Shown: positions 45,873 through 58,732 of the stretch, in pieces
Layout of the letters: each line of letters begins with the position of its first letter
Position numbering within the stretch: position 1 is the stretch's first letter
DNA from: Chytridium lagenaria
Taxonomy: Eukaryota; Chytridiomycota; Chytridiomycetes; Chytridiales; Chytridiaceae
DNA: 64,000 nucleotides
Direction of reading: 5' to 3'
Assembly: GCA_025449115.1 (NCBI GenBank)
Contig: JAHLKC010000023.1
Location: 186,001 to 250,000, forward strand
The notes under the pieces: model-generated
Told to the model about the DNA's origin: nothing
The model's database searches: none
What the model saw: only the letters and a program-made list of their open reading frames with translations
Translations under genes and position numbers: made by a program

Positions 45873-48080
45873 ATGTTCTCTCCTGCCGTGGACTCTGGTC
45901 CTGCGGTGGTTGTTCGTTATGACAAGGACGAGAAAAAGGTTGTCTGCTCTCAACCCATTGGACAACAGGTGATCTGGGACTATTACCGCATGCGGGACGA
46001 GACCGTCAACCCTCTACATGGCACTCACGGAGAGTGGGGCAGTCCCCGAGCGTCTCATCTACGCCTTCGCCTCCAAAGTCTTCTGCACCACCATCCCTAG
46101 ACCCATTGGCGGGAAACGTGCCCCAGGGTTTCTTAGTTTTGCTGGTGCAAGCGCAGAGGAACTGTTGATATGGATTATCGAAAAGGCCATCACGTCGCCT
46201 ACTCGTCGTGGACGCGGGAAACCTTTGGATCCTGGTGATCTTCTTACCATGGTGGTTGGCTTCTTCAACGAGGTGCTCACGTTGCATCGAAGCGGTTCTA
46301 AAGATGATCTCGACAATGCCGTGCTCAGAGGAATGAGAAGAGCAGGACATCTCGTCAACACGGGATCTAGAACCATTTTGCCCCCGCATTTGCGTGGAGA
46401 TGCGGACTCGTCGTCTTTCCCGCAGACCCCGGAACAACAGCATCCGAATGTAAGCTTGGGAGGGTCAGCCGTGTCGGGTTCACGTGGAACGCAAGAGGTG
46501 TTTTCTTCTTTCGTTGGAATGATGGATGCTCCTGCAGAGCGACGCCAACAACATACCAACGACGTGGCGAACGCTTCCAATCATGCCATTGCGGATCGTC
46601 CGCCAAATTCTGCCTATAGTGATCGGGAATGTATAGCCATCACCAGAAATTCTTTATGGCACAATCGGCAGCGGCGCACCCCAATTGGGGCTATAATTTT
46701 ACGGGTTCCGGTGCTATGGGTGCAGGCACAATCCGGCTCTTGCTTACGGGGCGGCCACAACAATAGGTATGTTTATATCGAGGACTTTTCGTCAAATCAA
46801 GTGTGTGGGCATACAATATCATAGTGGGATATTTTTTATTGCTGTTGGTGATCATTCCCGTTAATGCATCAACCTTGCAATTATGCCAAATTGATTGTTA
46901 TTCTGCAAATTGCTATTGAATCGAGCGTGTAAACATTCCTAGTCTAACGATAAGTTTCTCACACTACAGATCATCAGCAATATGAATCCGAAATAACTAG
47001 ACACCCGAACGCGCCTGCCAACCCCCGCCACCGTTTCCCAACCGCCTTTGACTACTCTGCCCAACCAGACCCTCGTCGTTGGTACCCCCATCCTACATCT
47101 ACTCCTGACTCTATCACTCAACTCTCACCCAATCCTACCAAAACCATATATCCCGTCCAGAAGAAACCCATGCATACCGATTACTCCCTAGAAGAAACTT
47201 TTACGGCGACCAAAACATTGTGGATGTTGCTAGAATACCGCCTGGACCCGGGTCTAGGGCTTACGCGGATCCGACATTGATTTGCGGAGAGGCAATGGAG
47301 TTAGGACAGACTTTTACGGGGATCCACCGATGGAGAGAATGCCTTTACCTCCACAGGCTCATGGTTACAGGTCACAATACGGCCATGCATATTCTCCATC
47401 GCGTTACCCTCGTCAAATATACCCTGCACCAGCACCTCCACCTCACTACCCTGCACCCCCAATACCCTCACACGCGAGTCACCAAACACTCCATTTTACA
47501 CCCTCCTTTGACGCAAAAACGTACACCGCGCCGCCATCGCGTCGGCAACTGGAGACTCTTACCTACCTCGCTCCAAAATCCCCGAAAAACTTTTCATGGA
47601 ACCTATCTTGGTAGCATCTCCTACACCTTCGCATTCGTCAAACCCTCCACCAGAGACACCTGCTTTTTCTGATTCCAAAAACCAACCTGAGCTTCCTACA
47701 CCTTCGTCAAATCCATCCTCAGATCTCCGGCCCGCAGACCTTTCATTAGACCTCAACAATGACAAAGAAACGCCCAACGATGAAGTCACCAACACGTCCG
47801 TCGTTGCTACAACCGAAATACCCACCCCGCGCCTGAGCCTCAAAAGGAGGAAAAGGAGGATAAGGATGATTTGATGGATATACGGAAAGGTCGAACGTTG
47901 GAGGAAGCTGAGGTTGAGATTAATCGACTTGAGGATACGATATTTAGATGGGAGATGGCGGCGAAAGAGTGGAAATTGAAGGAGAGGGTCATGTTGGAGG
48001 AAATCACGATTTTGAAGAGTCGGAGGAGTGGGAGTGAGTCTCCACCTTTGGAGATGGGGAGGAAGAGGGCGAGGAATTGA
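45873..48080 (+). CDS. unknown protein: N-terminal helical domain, disordered middle, C-terminal coiled coil
   Basis: The ATG at 45873 begins MFSPAVDSGPAVVVRYDKDE. One lost base near 46010 joins it to LTESGAVPERLIYAFASKVF and APGFLSFAGASAEELLIWII, then PLDPGDLLTMVVGFFNEVLT. This makes a compact domain of about 170 residues that I do not recognise. The next part is Gln/Ser/Asn/Pro-rich with further frame changes. A roughly 200-base intron (about 46768-46970) precedes another Pro-rich, probably disordered stretch. The end (about 47860-48080) is a charged helix, TLEEAEVEINRLEDTIFRWE, that should form a coiled coil. It closes with a basic tail (GRKRARN) at TGA 48078-48080. The C-terminal basic residues could be a nuclear signal. 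The gene may be lineage-specific. Confidence 0.6.
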
Positions 48081-48333
48081 TGTGGGCGTGTGATTTTAAT
48101 TTTAAGGGGTGGGGGAAGGAACATTGTTTAGAGGACTTTATGTAAACAAAGAATCGTGGGCGTTGTTTTTCTTCGTGGTTTACGCGCGTTCACGGCGTTA
48201 ATATTTAAAACGGGATACCTGCCTACTACAATTCCATTTAAGACAATTCTTGCTTGGTAAGCTGGTCCACAAAACCTGAAAAGAACGCGCGGATCAAACA
48301 GCATTGCCATTCCAGCATCATCCATCATCAACG

Positions 48334-51300
48334 ATGGCCAGCAAGGAGATAGGTAACTGAACATCCACCGTTTCATACAAGTACCCATCACCCTCATCAT
48401 TCCCATACCTAAAATCACATCCCCCAAACAGAACTTCTTGAGAACGTCGAACTCCGTTTCGCAGTCTCCGACACCCCGAAAAGTTCACCAAATCCCTTTC
48501 CACCTTCCTCCCACCCGTCCTCCTCAAGCTGGAATCCCCGCATGAACCTGTCCGTGCTAAAGTCATGGCCATCTGCGCGCATGTCTCGAAACGTCTCAAG
48601 TCTACACCAGAGTTGAGGGTACCCGTGAAAGCCTTGTTGGGGCTTATGGACGTTAACGCTGGACGAAAGGCTGTTGTGCATAACTTTGCTTTGATCTATG
48701 TGGAGATGGGGGTTGCGAGGTTGGGGAGTGAGGTAAAGTGTTTTGGTGGGAAGTGTGTGTTGATGGTGTTTTTAGGAAAGCGTTGAGGTTGTGCCGAGCC
48801 TTGTGCATGGGATCTCAAAGAGGACGGTTGCGCAGCAGCAAAACGTTGTGAGTATCATCATACCGGTGAGTCTTCCCCTCTCCATGACGTTGGACTGACA
48901 AAGTAGATTCTTGCGGCCTACAAACTCCCTAAACTCGCCAAGGGCGACATCCCCCGACAAAGATCCCCTTCAAATTTGAACAGAACCCAGATGACTATAT
49001 AACTCCTCCTCGATTGCATCCACGCCGTCATGCTTTACAACCCTGTTCCACCGACTCCACCTGGTGAGGAGGTAAGCGCTGTGGCGAGCTTACCACCGGG
49101 TATGAGTCAATCTATGGTTGCTCTCGTCACCAACAGTGGGAAAGTAAATGGAGTTCCTCCTACAACGATTTGAGAGCGATCAAGGTACGACCTTTCAACT
49201 CCCAACCCCCCATCTAACGTTTGAAAGCTCGGTTTAATCCGTTTCCTCCAACTCCACACCATCCTCCCGATCACCCATTTCCCGATCCCCCGTTTCCTCA
49301 TCTTCCTCATTGCCGCATCCGACGCAAACCATGAGCTCGTGTCCGCCGGTGAAGACGCCATGAAACGATCGCAGAAGCCGGATCTAGAGAACGACGAGGT
49401 TGTGCAGGGATTGTATACGCTTTATTTGGGGACGATTCCGAGTGGTCAGGTTATTAAGGGGAGTGAGGTTCGCACGGGGGACTGTGGTTATTAAAGTGAA
49501 GACGTTGGCTTGGTTAAGTCGGAGTGTGGAAGCGACGAATAGAATGCAGGGGATGCTGCAGACGGCATTTGATGCGCTTTATGGTTTGCCTTTTTGATAC
49601 GTTGCATTTTGCTTACTTTTGTATTTTAGGGCAAAATAGTACACCCAAGCTTAGTCTGCTGGGATGGGATTTGTGCAATGGGTTGCGAGGATGGTGAGGA
49701 AGGAGTGTTTATGTTTTGGCTGACGTTCGCTTTTAGGGTAAAAGCGAAAAAATCAAACCTGTCGCTGGAATTTTATTGAGCGGTCTCCTTAAATTCATTG
49801 ACGAGAATCAGCAAGACCGAAGTCAAGAGGGAGAGAGCATCCGTGGATTCGCCTACGAAGCTGTTGGATTGATTTCTAAGAAAGGTACCTTACCCATCTC
49901 ATCTTTAGGTTTTAAGTCTATTAGCACCCGACGCTGTTTCGCAGGATCTTTCGATCCTTAAAGGCTTCTTTACGGCAATCTCAGATGAATCGAGAACGTC
50001 AAGGTTTCTGTGCAGGAAGCGCTCTCGTCTATGGTTGAAGCGTTCCGTGATGCCGTTACGAAGCCTGATCTTAAAACCGAGATTGAGGAAGAAATTCTTT
50101 CAACATTCATAAGGTAGTTATTCCCTCTAGATTTTTCTCAAACTTGTCAGCCTGAACCTCAGGCTCGTCTCGTGGCTGTCAAGTACGCACGGGCATTGTT
50201 CCCGTTCTCCCACGCTCTATCGCGATATGTGTGTATCGTCGCGTCGGCTGATCCTAAGATCGAGGTGCGTGAGGAAGGACGACGGGGATTGGATTTCCCT
50301 GTTGCGCCTGTTATTGCAAAGTTTACAGGGTTGACGGGGGAGGAGGAGGAGGCGTTTGAAAAGTATCGAACAAAGTTACCGAATCTTGGGGAGACGTTGC
50401 AGGTGTTGAGTGATATGGGGAAGAAGCCGAGGCCTGGGGCGAGGTTGCCTGGAGTGAGGTATACGGACAACCTCCTTTTGCCCTTTTAACTCTTTGAAGG
50501 TATGTTGGGTCGTATACGGCGGAAGGATACACGTCTGCTGTTGAATTTGCGAGACGCCTTTTTGTGTTGACGGCCTACCCATCGGCACGTATTTCGGACA
50601 TTCGCCATCCATCACGTCTGATCTTGATGATGGGAATAAGATTTCGGATATATAACACGGAAAGCTTACAAAGCGTATTTGGCCGAAGTTTGGGGTCGCG
50701 AGAAGGGGAACGAAAACGGAGTAATTGGACTATATGTGAGTCTTGTGGAGGGGGCGTTGAAGGAGCAGGAGTCAGGTAAACATCCTCCCTCTCACCTAGC
50801 TTCTAATTTTATCAATAGATGCGCTCCTTCTTTCTGTCGCGTCGTCGTGTCTTTTGGAGCTTATATCGTTGGGGCCGTCCGCGTTTTCCGAATGAATACA
50901 TGGATCGTATTGAGTGGTTAAAGGTACCTTCTTTTTTGGGGGGTTTGATTGTTATGAATGTTAGACGTTTTTGTCGTCTCTTAGGACTGAGACGAGAGTT
51001 TTGGTATGGCGAGGATTTTGGGAATTGTCCGCAACATGTAATGCGGATGGAGTGAGGCTTGATGCTATTGTGAAGTTGATTGAGGAGTTGAATACGACCA
51101 TTGCGGATCAATCTAGAGCAGGTGAATAACTTGATTTTTACGTTTTAGACGTTGGAAATCTGAGCAACTTGTTAATTTTATACAATTTTTTTGCCGTGTC
51201 ATTATATAGGTTACCCTCGAGCTCCGCCACGGTTCCATCCTCGCGCTAGGTTACCTTCTCGGACGTCTGTACTATCGATTCCCAGACCGCGTAGTGAATG

Positions 51301-54300
51301 CGGCGTTGCATGCGAAAAGCATCAAGACGTTGTTGGAGGCATTAAATCGACGTCGAATATGATTGTTCTCGGTGGATGTGCGGCTTTAACAGAAATTGGG
51401 AGATATGGTCTTTTAGTACCTGAAGCGGATGTGAATGCGATGGACGTGGATGATGCAGTGAAGAGTGAGGGAGTTGCGGAGGCGATTCTGAAAAAGCTGG
51501 AGGAATTTAGTGGACAGACTAAAGATGGAAAGGTAAAATAATGATGTTTATGTATGTGAGTGCTGACTTTTTTTTTTGTACAGCTGCAAGAATCTGCTAT
51601 TACCGCTCTTGGACATATGGGGTTGGGTCACCTGCGTTGAGAAAACGAATTGTGGATTTCATGTTTACGTTACCCTCGCTTCTCGGGAAACATATGAGGT
51701 GAATTTCACTGTCGGGGAGGCTGTTTGCGCTACAGCATTTGGATTCGCGTCGTCAGTTTAGATGAATATTTGGATATAGCCGATGTCGTATTCCCGCCAC
51801 CGGGGTCGACGGTTTTTGCGGCTTCTGAGGAACTTATTGAGGAGGTTGTTAAAAAGGCTTTGAAAGATGTGAGCCCTGTTGCTGCGGCAGTGTCGAGGAA
51901 GGGTGTCTGTATCTGGTTGTTGTCTTTCGTCAAGTTTTGCGGGACGCATGGCGTTGTAGTGGTAATGTAGATGTTTGGCGATGGTTTTTGATTTTTGGTA
52001 TAGAAACATCTTCCGGAGATTCATCAGGCGTTCTCAAGTTTACTTGCCGATCGGGATGAATTTACACAGAGGTGGCGTCGAAGGGAATTGGGCTCGTTTA
52101 TGAGTTGGGTGATGGACGAATTAAGTCTTCACTTGTGGAGTCACTTGTATCGACTATTAGTGAAGGTCGTCGACTCGCCCCGCAGTCCGTCACCAACGAT
52201 ACGCAAATTTTCCAGGAAGGCGCGTTAGGCGCCACACCTGATGGAGGGAGCTTGACAACCTATCAATCTATCCTTTCACTCGCGAGTGACATGAATCAAC
52301 CTGATCTCGTTTACAAATTTATGTCACTTGCTTCACACAATGCAATCTGGAATTCTCGACGCGGTGCATCAATGGGATTCAGCACCATTGCGGCGTACGC
52401 GGAAAAAGAACTCGCCCCACATCTAGCTTTCCTCGTCCCCAAACTCTTCCGATTCCAATTCGACCCGAACGTCAAAGTCGCCGAAAGCATGAAAAGCATT
52501 TGGCGTAGTCTCGTAAAAGAACCCAAGAAAACCGTAGACGAATACTTTGAAGCGATTTTGGTTGATGTTGTCAAGGGCTGAATGATCGGCTTTGGAGGAC
52601 CAGAGAGGCGAGTTGTTTGGCGTTGGCGGATTTATTGCATGGACGGGAGATTGTGTGCGTGGAGAAGAGGTTGGAGGAGATTTGGAGTGTGTGTTTTGCG
52701 AGGTTGGATGATATTAAGGAGAGTGTGAGGGCGGCGGCATTTTCGACGTGTAAGACTTTGACCGGAATGACTGTCAAATACTGTGATGCGGAGGTTGTGA
52801 GTGTCAAGGAGGGGCAGAAGATTACGGATATTGTTGTGCCGCTGTTTTTGGTATATCCTCGTTATTTGTGTTTTTTTTTTTTTTTTTATTTTTGTTTCAG
52901 TCTTGAGCGTTTCGTTATTCTGATTAAAATATTTAGAAAAAAGGATTGCCTTCGTCTGCTGAGGACGTCCGAAGGTTCTCATTGTCACCATTTTGAAAAT
53001 ATGCAAGAAGGGGGGTGTTCTGTTAAAGCCTCACATCACAGACGTCGTTACGACGCTTTTGGAGGGTCTCAGCAGTATGGAGCCTCAAGTGATGAGTAGT
53101 TGCAGTTCTAATAATTTGCGAGTTCTGACATTTTCATAGACTATCTTACCTTTCACATTGACAAGTACAATATCACACAGGAACAGCTCGATACGTCCCG
53201 TCTCAGTGCCGCCAAATCCTCTCCTATGATGGAAGCCATCGAGACTTGCGTTGAACATATCGACGGAAGGTTATGGAAGACCTCATTCCAAGCATCACCA
53301 ACATTGCTCGTAAGGGCGTAGGACTTCCCACCAAGGCCGGGTGTGCTCGTTTCATCGTCTCTCTCGTTACCAAAGTCCCACAAGACTTAAAGCCCCATGC
53401 TGACACTCTTCTGAAAGCCCTTAGCGGCGCTATCTCTGATCGTAGCGCTGCGATTCGAAAGTCGTATGCAACGGCTATTGGGTACTTATTTAAGTTGTGT
53501 TCACAGGGATCCGCTACAAAGTTGATTGCGCATTTGAGGGCTATGTACACGGATGGGGAGGATGAAGATGGGAAGTCTATGCCAGGAATCACGTTCCTCG
53601 AGATCTCAAAACACTCTTCCGACGCTCTTGCCAATTACTTTACTGAAGTACTCCCACTGGCGTTTATCGGTCGCAAAGATCCTAACGAAAACATTAATGC
53701 GGTCTGGGCGTTAGTGTGGGAGGAGAACACGGCGTCAGGAATGACGTCAGCCGTCAAGCTTTATATGACGGAATTGGTGGCGGTTTGTGCGAATCTGTTG
53801 GGGACGAATCCATCGTGGAGTATTAAGAAACAGGTCGGGGCTGCTATCGGGGATATGGCAAAGGCTGTTGGAGAGGACGTGGAGGGGAATGTGGGAACGC
53901 TTGTTCCCTTTTGAAGGAGGGTTTAAGTGGGCGGACTTGGGAGGGGAAGGAGGCGGTTCTGGAGGGGTTGTTGGAGGTGACGATTGCTGGCAAAAAGTAT
54001 TTCGGGAAAGCAGAGAATAGAAAAGTTTGGAGGATGTTGCGCAGGTAATTCTGCCCAATCCGACCTTTTCAACTTTATTAACACGGTTGCTTAGATTATG
54101 ATCCGAGAAGCCAAAAAGAACAGCTTTGTATAAGAAGTTTAGCATTGAGTACCTTGGCAAGTTCTTTGACGCACATGGGTTGAATCGGTTTGAGGAGTTG
54201 GAGGAGTATTTATTTGAAGTTGCGGAGAGAGATGAGATGGATGAGGATACGGATGTGGATGATGGCAAGCTTAAACCTTTGGTGCTCGTCATTAGAGCGA

Positions 54301-54871
54301 ATGCGTTCAGGGCTATCGGGAAGGTATTTACGACGGAAAAGGCTACACAGGGTATATATTCTTCGTTGAAGTGAGAGACTGAGTGTTGTTCAGATAAACG
54401 CTTGCAACCGGTGCTCGCACAGCTTACAAAGAATTTGGAGGGAAGCATTTGGAATGTCAAGCTTGCTATTCTTGACGCGTTGGAGAGTATTTTGGAAAAG
54501 GCTGATGCAAATCTTTTGGGCGAGGAGGCTCTCAGGACTGCTACCAGCGGGCTGTTCAGCGCTCTTGGTGATCTTAAGGTTTGTTTTTCTCGATATCGTT
54601 TGTTAACATTGAACAGTACTCTTCTGTTCGTGAGGGCGGGCCAAGGTTTTAAAAAGTCTTCTTAGGAAGGTTAAAGGTAATAATAATACATGTATATTTT
54701 TCAAGTTCGTCTTATCTAAAGCACAATTATGCAGATCTCAAAGCATTCGCGTCCATTAAAAATGATGTGATTACGAGCCTTGATGAGGCAATCGCCAAAG
54801 AACCCATGACCACCATTTCAGAACCATTGAAGGAGTTCAGGAAAGAGATTTCGGGGATGGATATAAATTAG
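48334..54871 (+). CDS. ECM29: proteasome adaptor/scaffold ECM29
   Basis: ECM29 is a giant HEAT-repeat protein that binds and checks the 26S proteasome. The ATG at 48334 begins MASKEIELLENVELRFAVSD after a short intron. VMAICAHVSKRLKSTPELRV follows. Many HEAT repeats are spread over about 20 exons. The clearest family block is at 52080-52580: SKGIGLVYELGDG, ALGATPDGGSLTTYQSILSL, ASDMNQPDLVYKFMSLASHN and AIWNSRRGASMGFSTIAAYA. Later blocks are ARKGVGLPTKAGCARFIVSL and SSFSPALSGAISD-like sequence near 53430. It ends MTTISEPLKEFRKEISGMD at TAG 54869-54871. Several frame breaks occur, the first near 48480 where one A is lost. The length (about 1,800 residues) fits the family. Confidence 0.88.
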
Positions 54872-54898
54872 ATACAAATAAACATATCTTTTGTTCGG

Positions 54899-57800
54899 TC
54901 ATTCTTCTGGACCGTTGTTAGGTGGTGATATTATATCAGAGCTCAATTTTATATCTGTGTCCGCATCTGTCCATCCTGTGACAACCTCTTGACCCTGAAG
55001 CGCGTTACCCTCGCCTTTTACAGCAACGACAAGAACTCCTTTACTTAATGTACCCCTTCGACCTCTAGTTGCAGACCGCAACCGAGCTGTGACTTTTGGC
55101 AACGCCTTCGAATTAGACCCGCCACCTTCCTCCATCGTTATCTCCTCCATCTTTACACTCTTCACAGGCCCATGCTCATCATCACTCTCCTCCATCTTCG
55201 ATTCATCCCCCAAATCTCCCTCCGAGTCGTACCTTGGTAACAGCGACCACCATCCTGCAATCGACACAGGAAGCCATGGTCGTGAAAGGGGTTTTGAGAA
55301 GATAGGGTTCTCGTAAGGAAATGGGGGTATCGCTCTAATTGGTATTCTTCGGCTGTGATCACGACGTCGGGGTCGACAGAGTCTTGGCTGCCATCTGTCG
55401 GGCGTTTACGAGGTTTACCGGTAGTGGGAGAGGACACATTTTTGTCGAGAAGTTGGTCCAAGGAAATGTGTTTTGTACGGCGCTCAAACAGTGCTGACAG
55501 TGGGAGTAGAAGATGAAGGTGATGGGGATTAAAAGCATGGGTATAGATGCGGCGATAGGAGCTAATTCGGTTGTTAGAATGTTTTTTGTAAGCAAGTGGG
55601 TTTATTTACCTCGCTTTGTGACAAAAATACCGCCCATAGTGACCTTGAGAAAATGCTTAAGATGAGTATTGGAGGATAAGCTTACCTGGAATATTATGAG
55701 ACCGATAATGATGCGCTTGAAACCCATGACCCAGTGCCTGCCATATGATTCATATTCTTTCACGTAAACATACAAGAGCTAAAAATACATCAGTTCAGTG
55801 CAACGACGGAAGACCACGCACCTGATTCTTGTAAATCAGGTAACCAGCCGCAAAGTAGATGGTGCCTGGAATAAGAATTAAAGGGGCTTGAACAACATTA
55901 GTACATATCGATATAATTACCAACCAATGACGGAGTAGCAAGTACAATGATGAACACGAGAAGGTGAACTGGATAGAGAATGCCAAAATTTAAGTAAGAG
56001 TTTCAAGGTTTAACTCATGCAGCTTAAAAAACGTTATTTTCATCACATTTGATGCACAACTTACCTCTCGAGGCGTCTTATGAGCCCACCTCTTAAATAG
56101 TACGTAAATAAATATAACTGGCCGCACTAATTCAATTGCAAACATCATGATGTTGATGATGATGTAATTAATAAAAAATGTAGCCCCGGATGGTAACGTC
56201 GACGCAAGAAGACTGAATATGAATCCGGGGTTTTCGATTAATGAGCCGGAATAGACCAAACGGTCGATGAGAGCGTGAAAATGAGCAACACATTGAAGAT
56301 GAGGTAAAAGAAATAGTGCTGGAGAGTGCGGACTTCAACCCAGCTGTAAGCCTCGAGACCTTGCTTCAAGATCAAAACTGCAATTTGTTAATATGACTGA
56401 TAAATTGGAGCAAAGTAAATGGATTGGTGACATACATTCAAGCATGTATGGAATAAACAAGTTGAATATATTGACAACGACAGGCGGGCCGATCTTGAAA
56501 AAAACTAGTTAGTACCCAATGAGACAGAATAGTACGTACAGTTTTTAAAAGAAAATACACCCGTTCGTTTTGAGAAACTATAGCGATGGCAGGAGCCAGC
56601 GTCGGTACTTTCGCCACAGAATCAAGGTTTGTCAGCGATGCCACAAAAGATGCGGGGACGGTCCAGAAAAACGTCAATACTGTCGCGAGAATAGCCACTA
56701 TGGCGGATTGAATGCTTCTTCGAAGAGGGTGCATAGACAGAGCAGACCATATAATGTCCTGAGGTGCCGGAGCTAATCGAATTGCCATTGAATACGGATT
56801 ATGCGTCGTATATAAAAGAACTTGCGATGCAATCTTAATTCAAGTGAGTCATTGAAAAAAATAAATTGTAGATAAATAAGTACCTGAGCCGCTCTTTGGG
56901 ACGAAAAGGTTACAAAGGCTGTCGGCGAGCTTCTCGTGCTTTCTTGATGGCGATCGATGCTCTGCCGATAGTTTAGACCACATTGATTTATATTATAATC
57001 TTACGTCTTTTTCGTTACCCTGTGCCCGAGCCTTTTTGACCATCCATGTGAGTTTGCTTAGCTTATTTGTATAATATACAATGCTATCATTCGCATCGAC
57101 GCCGCTTGATTGTGCACAGTTTGCGTCGACAAGGTAAGGTTCACCAAAACTACTGTTTCTCCTTTTCTTCAACTTAGGACGCAACTTTTGAATCATCGCA
57201 ACATCCAAGAAAGTAGATCCAGCATCATCTCGGGTCTCAGAAAGCGGCAATAGGCTTGGAAGACTTGCGGTGGCTGAAGTGTTCGGGCCAAAAATCCTCT
57301 TGCCCAAAGTTGAAAGCTTTAACGATTTGAACCATGATCGCTGGTTGCAGTGTCTTCTTTTTCTTTTCAGCATTAATGTTTTTATCCCACGTCATATACG
57401 CCCTTTCTAACTTCTTCAGGGTGCGGTTTCTCCTATCAACTAGCTTTCGCGTGGCTTTAAAACCTCCAACGGTCGTGTCCAGCCTAGCACTTTCAACAAT
57501 CCCAATGTCCAGGCTTTCAAACCATTGCTTCAGCTTTACGTCTGTCCTTAGATGAGGGGGTACATTTTGGACGATAACGGTACGCAGCTGCACAGCCTCG
57601 CTCTTTCGCCATGAAGGACGCTCCGAAGATGCACCATCATCTTTGCGGTAGTTGGTGGCAATTCCCGCGTAACTTTTGTAATTGAGGTACGTTGTGGCAA
57701 ACACGACGAGAGTAACAAAAAGGACAAACAACGAATGCACAAAGAAGAAACGGGGAGCCATCGCTCACTGAGCATGCATTAGCTAGGATCAAGCGAAGCG

Positions 57801-58390
57801 GCTTACCGTTAGATATAGAAAATCGGAAAAGCCCAATATCGCTCAACGACCTGCCATCTGTGACGAGAACAATGTTGGTGATGTTCGACGGGTTCCCTCC
57901 GTAAAAGTTGATGGGAATTAATATAGGAGGCTGCATCATTAGCGACGACAATAAGATTAAATTCCTACCAAAAGAAGGGTGAGGACTGCTATCATAATGG
58001 CCGACGTGCGGAGAAACCTTAGGAACCTGAGAAGAATTAACATGAGCTCTTCAAAGTTTCCTCGTACATAGTGGCATCCAGTCCAACTTTATCAATGACA
58101 AAAGACTCTGGTATCTTCAAGCACATCGAGATCCATCCGAAAAGGGACGAAGATATTTCAGGCGCGTCCTTTTTGCATGTTTCAACCCTCGTATAAAGGA
58201 TTTTGTGAAGCGATTTATATCTTCTCAAAAGCTCATGCAACCCCACACAGAAAAAGGATACGGCAAGAGCTAGTATGAGGAATAGAAGGGATCCTGATAC
58301 AGAGGGGTCCGCGACATAAAACACTTTCGAGTAGTTGGCTGTCGGCGATGGTGACGGAAGAACCGTCGCAAAGCCATTAAGGTCGCTCAT
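54899..58390 (-). CDS. Csc1/OSCA-type mechanosensitive or osmosensitive cation channel
   Basis: This is a family of membrane channels (RSN1_7TM, DUF221) gated by hyperosmotic stress or membrane tension. The start is the ATG at 58390 (MSDLNGFATVLPSPSPTANY). The first helix is LLFLILALAVSFFCVGLHEL. Later segments include FFVHSLFVLFVTLVVFATTY near 57700, followed by the cytosolic PHM7_cyt domain (LRTVIVQNVPPHLRTDVKLK and KLERAYMTWDKNI). The 7TM core starts near 56780 with IRLAPAPQDIIWSALSMHPL and SAIVAILATVLTFFWTVPAS. Helices continue to 55990 and 55500. The C-terminal tail includes EEYQLERYP, then after one lost C near 55325, PWLPVSIAGWWSLLPRYDSE, and ends in an acidic, low-complexity stretch at 54899. 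It ends 28 bases from the convergent ECM29 gene. Confidence 0.86.
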
Positions 58391-58732
58391 GATGCCGTTG
58401 TCTACTCAAAGCTTAGGTCGCTGCATACACCACGATTAAGACGATTTCCACAATGAACCGTTGTCTTCTAAGTAGATCATCTATGTTTTCAGTGGGCTCT
58501 GCATTCATTCCCAATCACCCCTCCCTCTGGACTTTGCGAATTGAGCCACATCGGGCATGCCGGGCTCAAATAAAACAGAAACATCAACTCTTTAGGGTTC
58601 GCGGTGGCTTTCTTGCCTTTCGTCCAAATGACTGCGCGATGAGCGCCTCTATGCGCTGTAGCTATTGTCCATGTCACCTATGTCATTGATCTAGGACTTA
58701 ACGGCAAAATTGCGGCATCACAGAGTTGAGAC
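58391..58732. promoter_or_regulatory. 342-base divergent promoter region
   Basis: This lies between the divergent channel and ABC-transporter starts. It contains two other plus-strand ATGs in short frames, but those frames are not conserved-looking. A shared bidirectional promoter is likely by position only. Confidence 0.4.

Noticed and set aside
58453..58689. Upstream ATG at 58453 as start of the ABC transporter
   Set aside because: Its frame stops at 58689 before the conserved part, and the Arg/Ser-rich leader from 58733 or 58760 is a better mitochondrial presequence.
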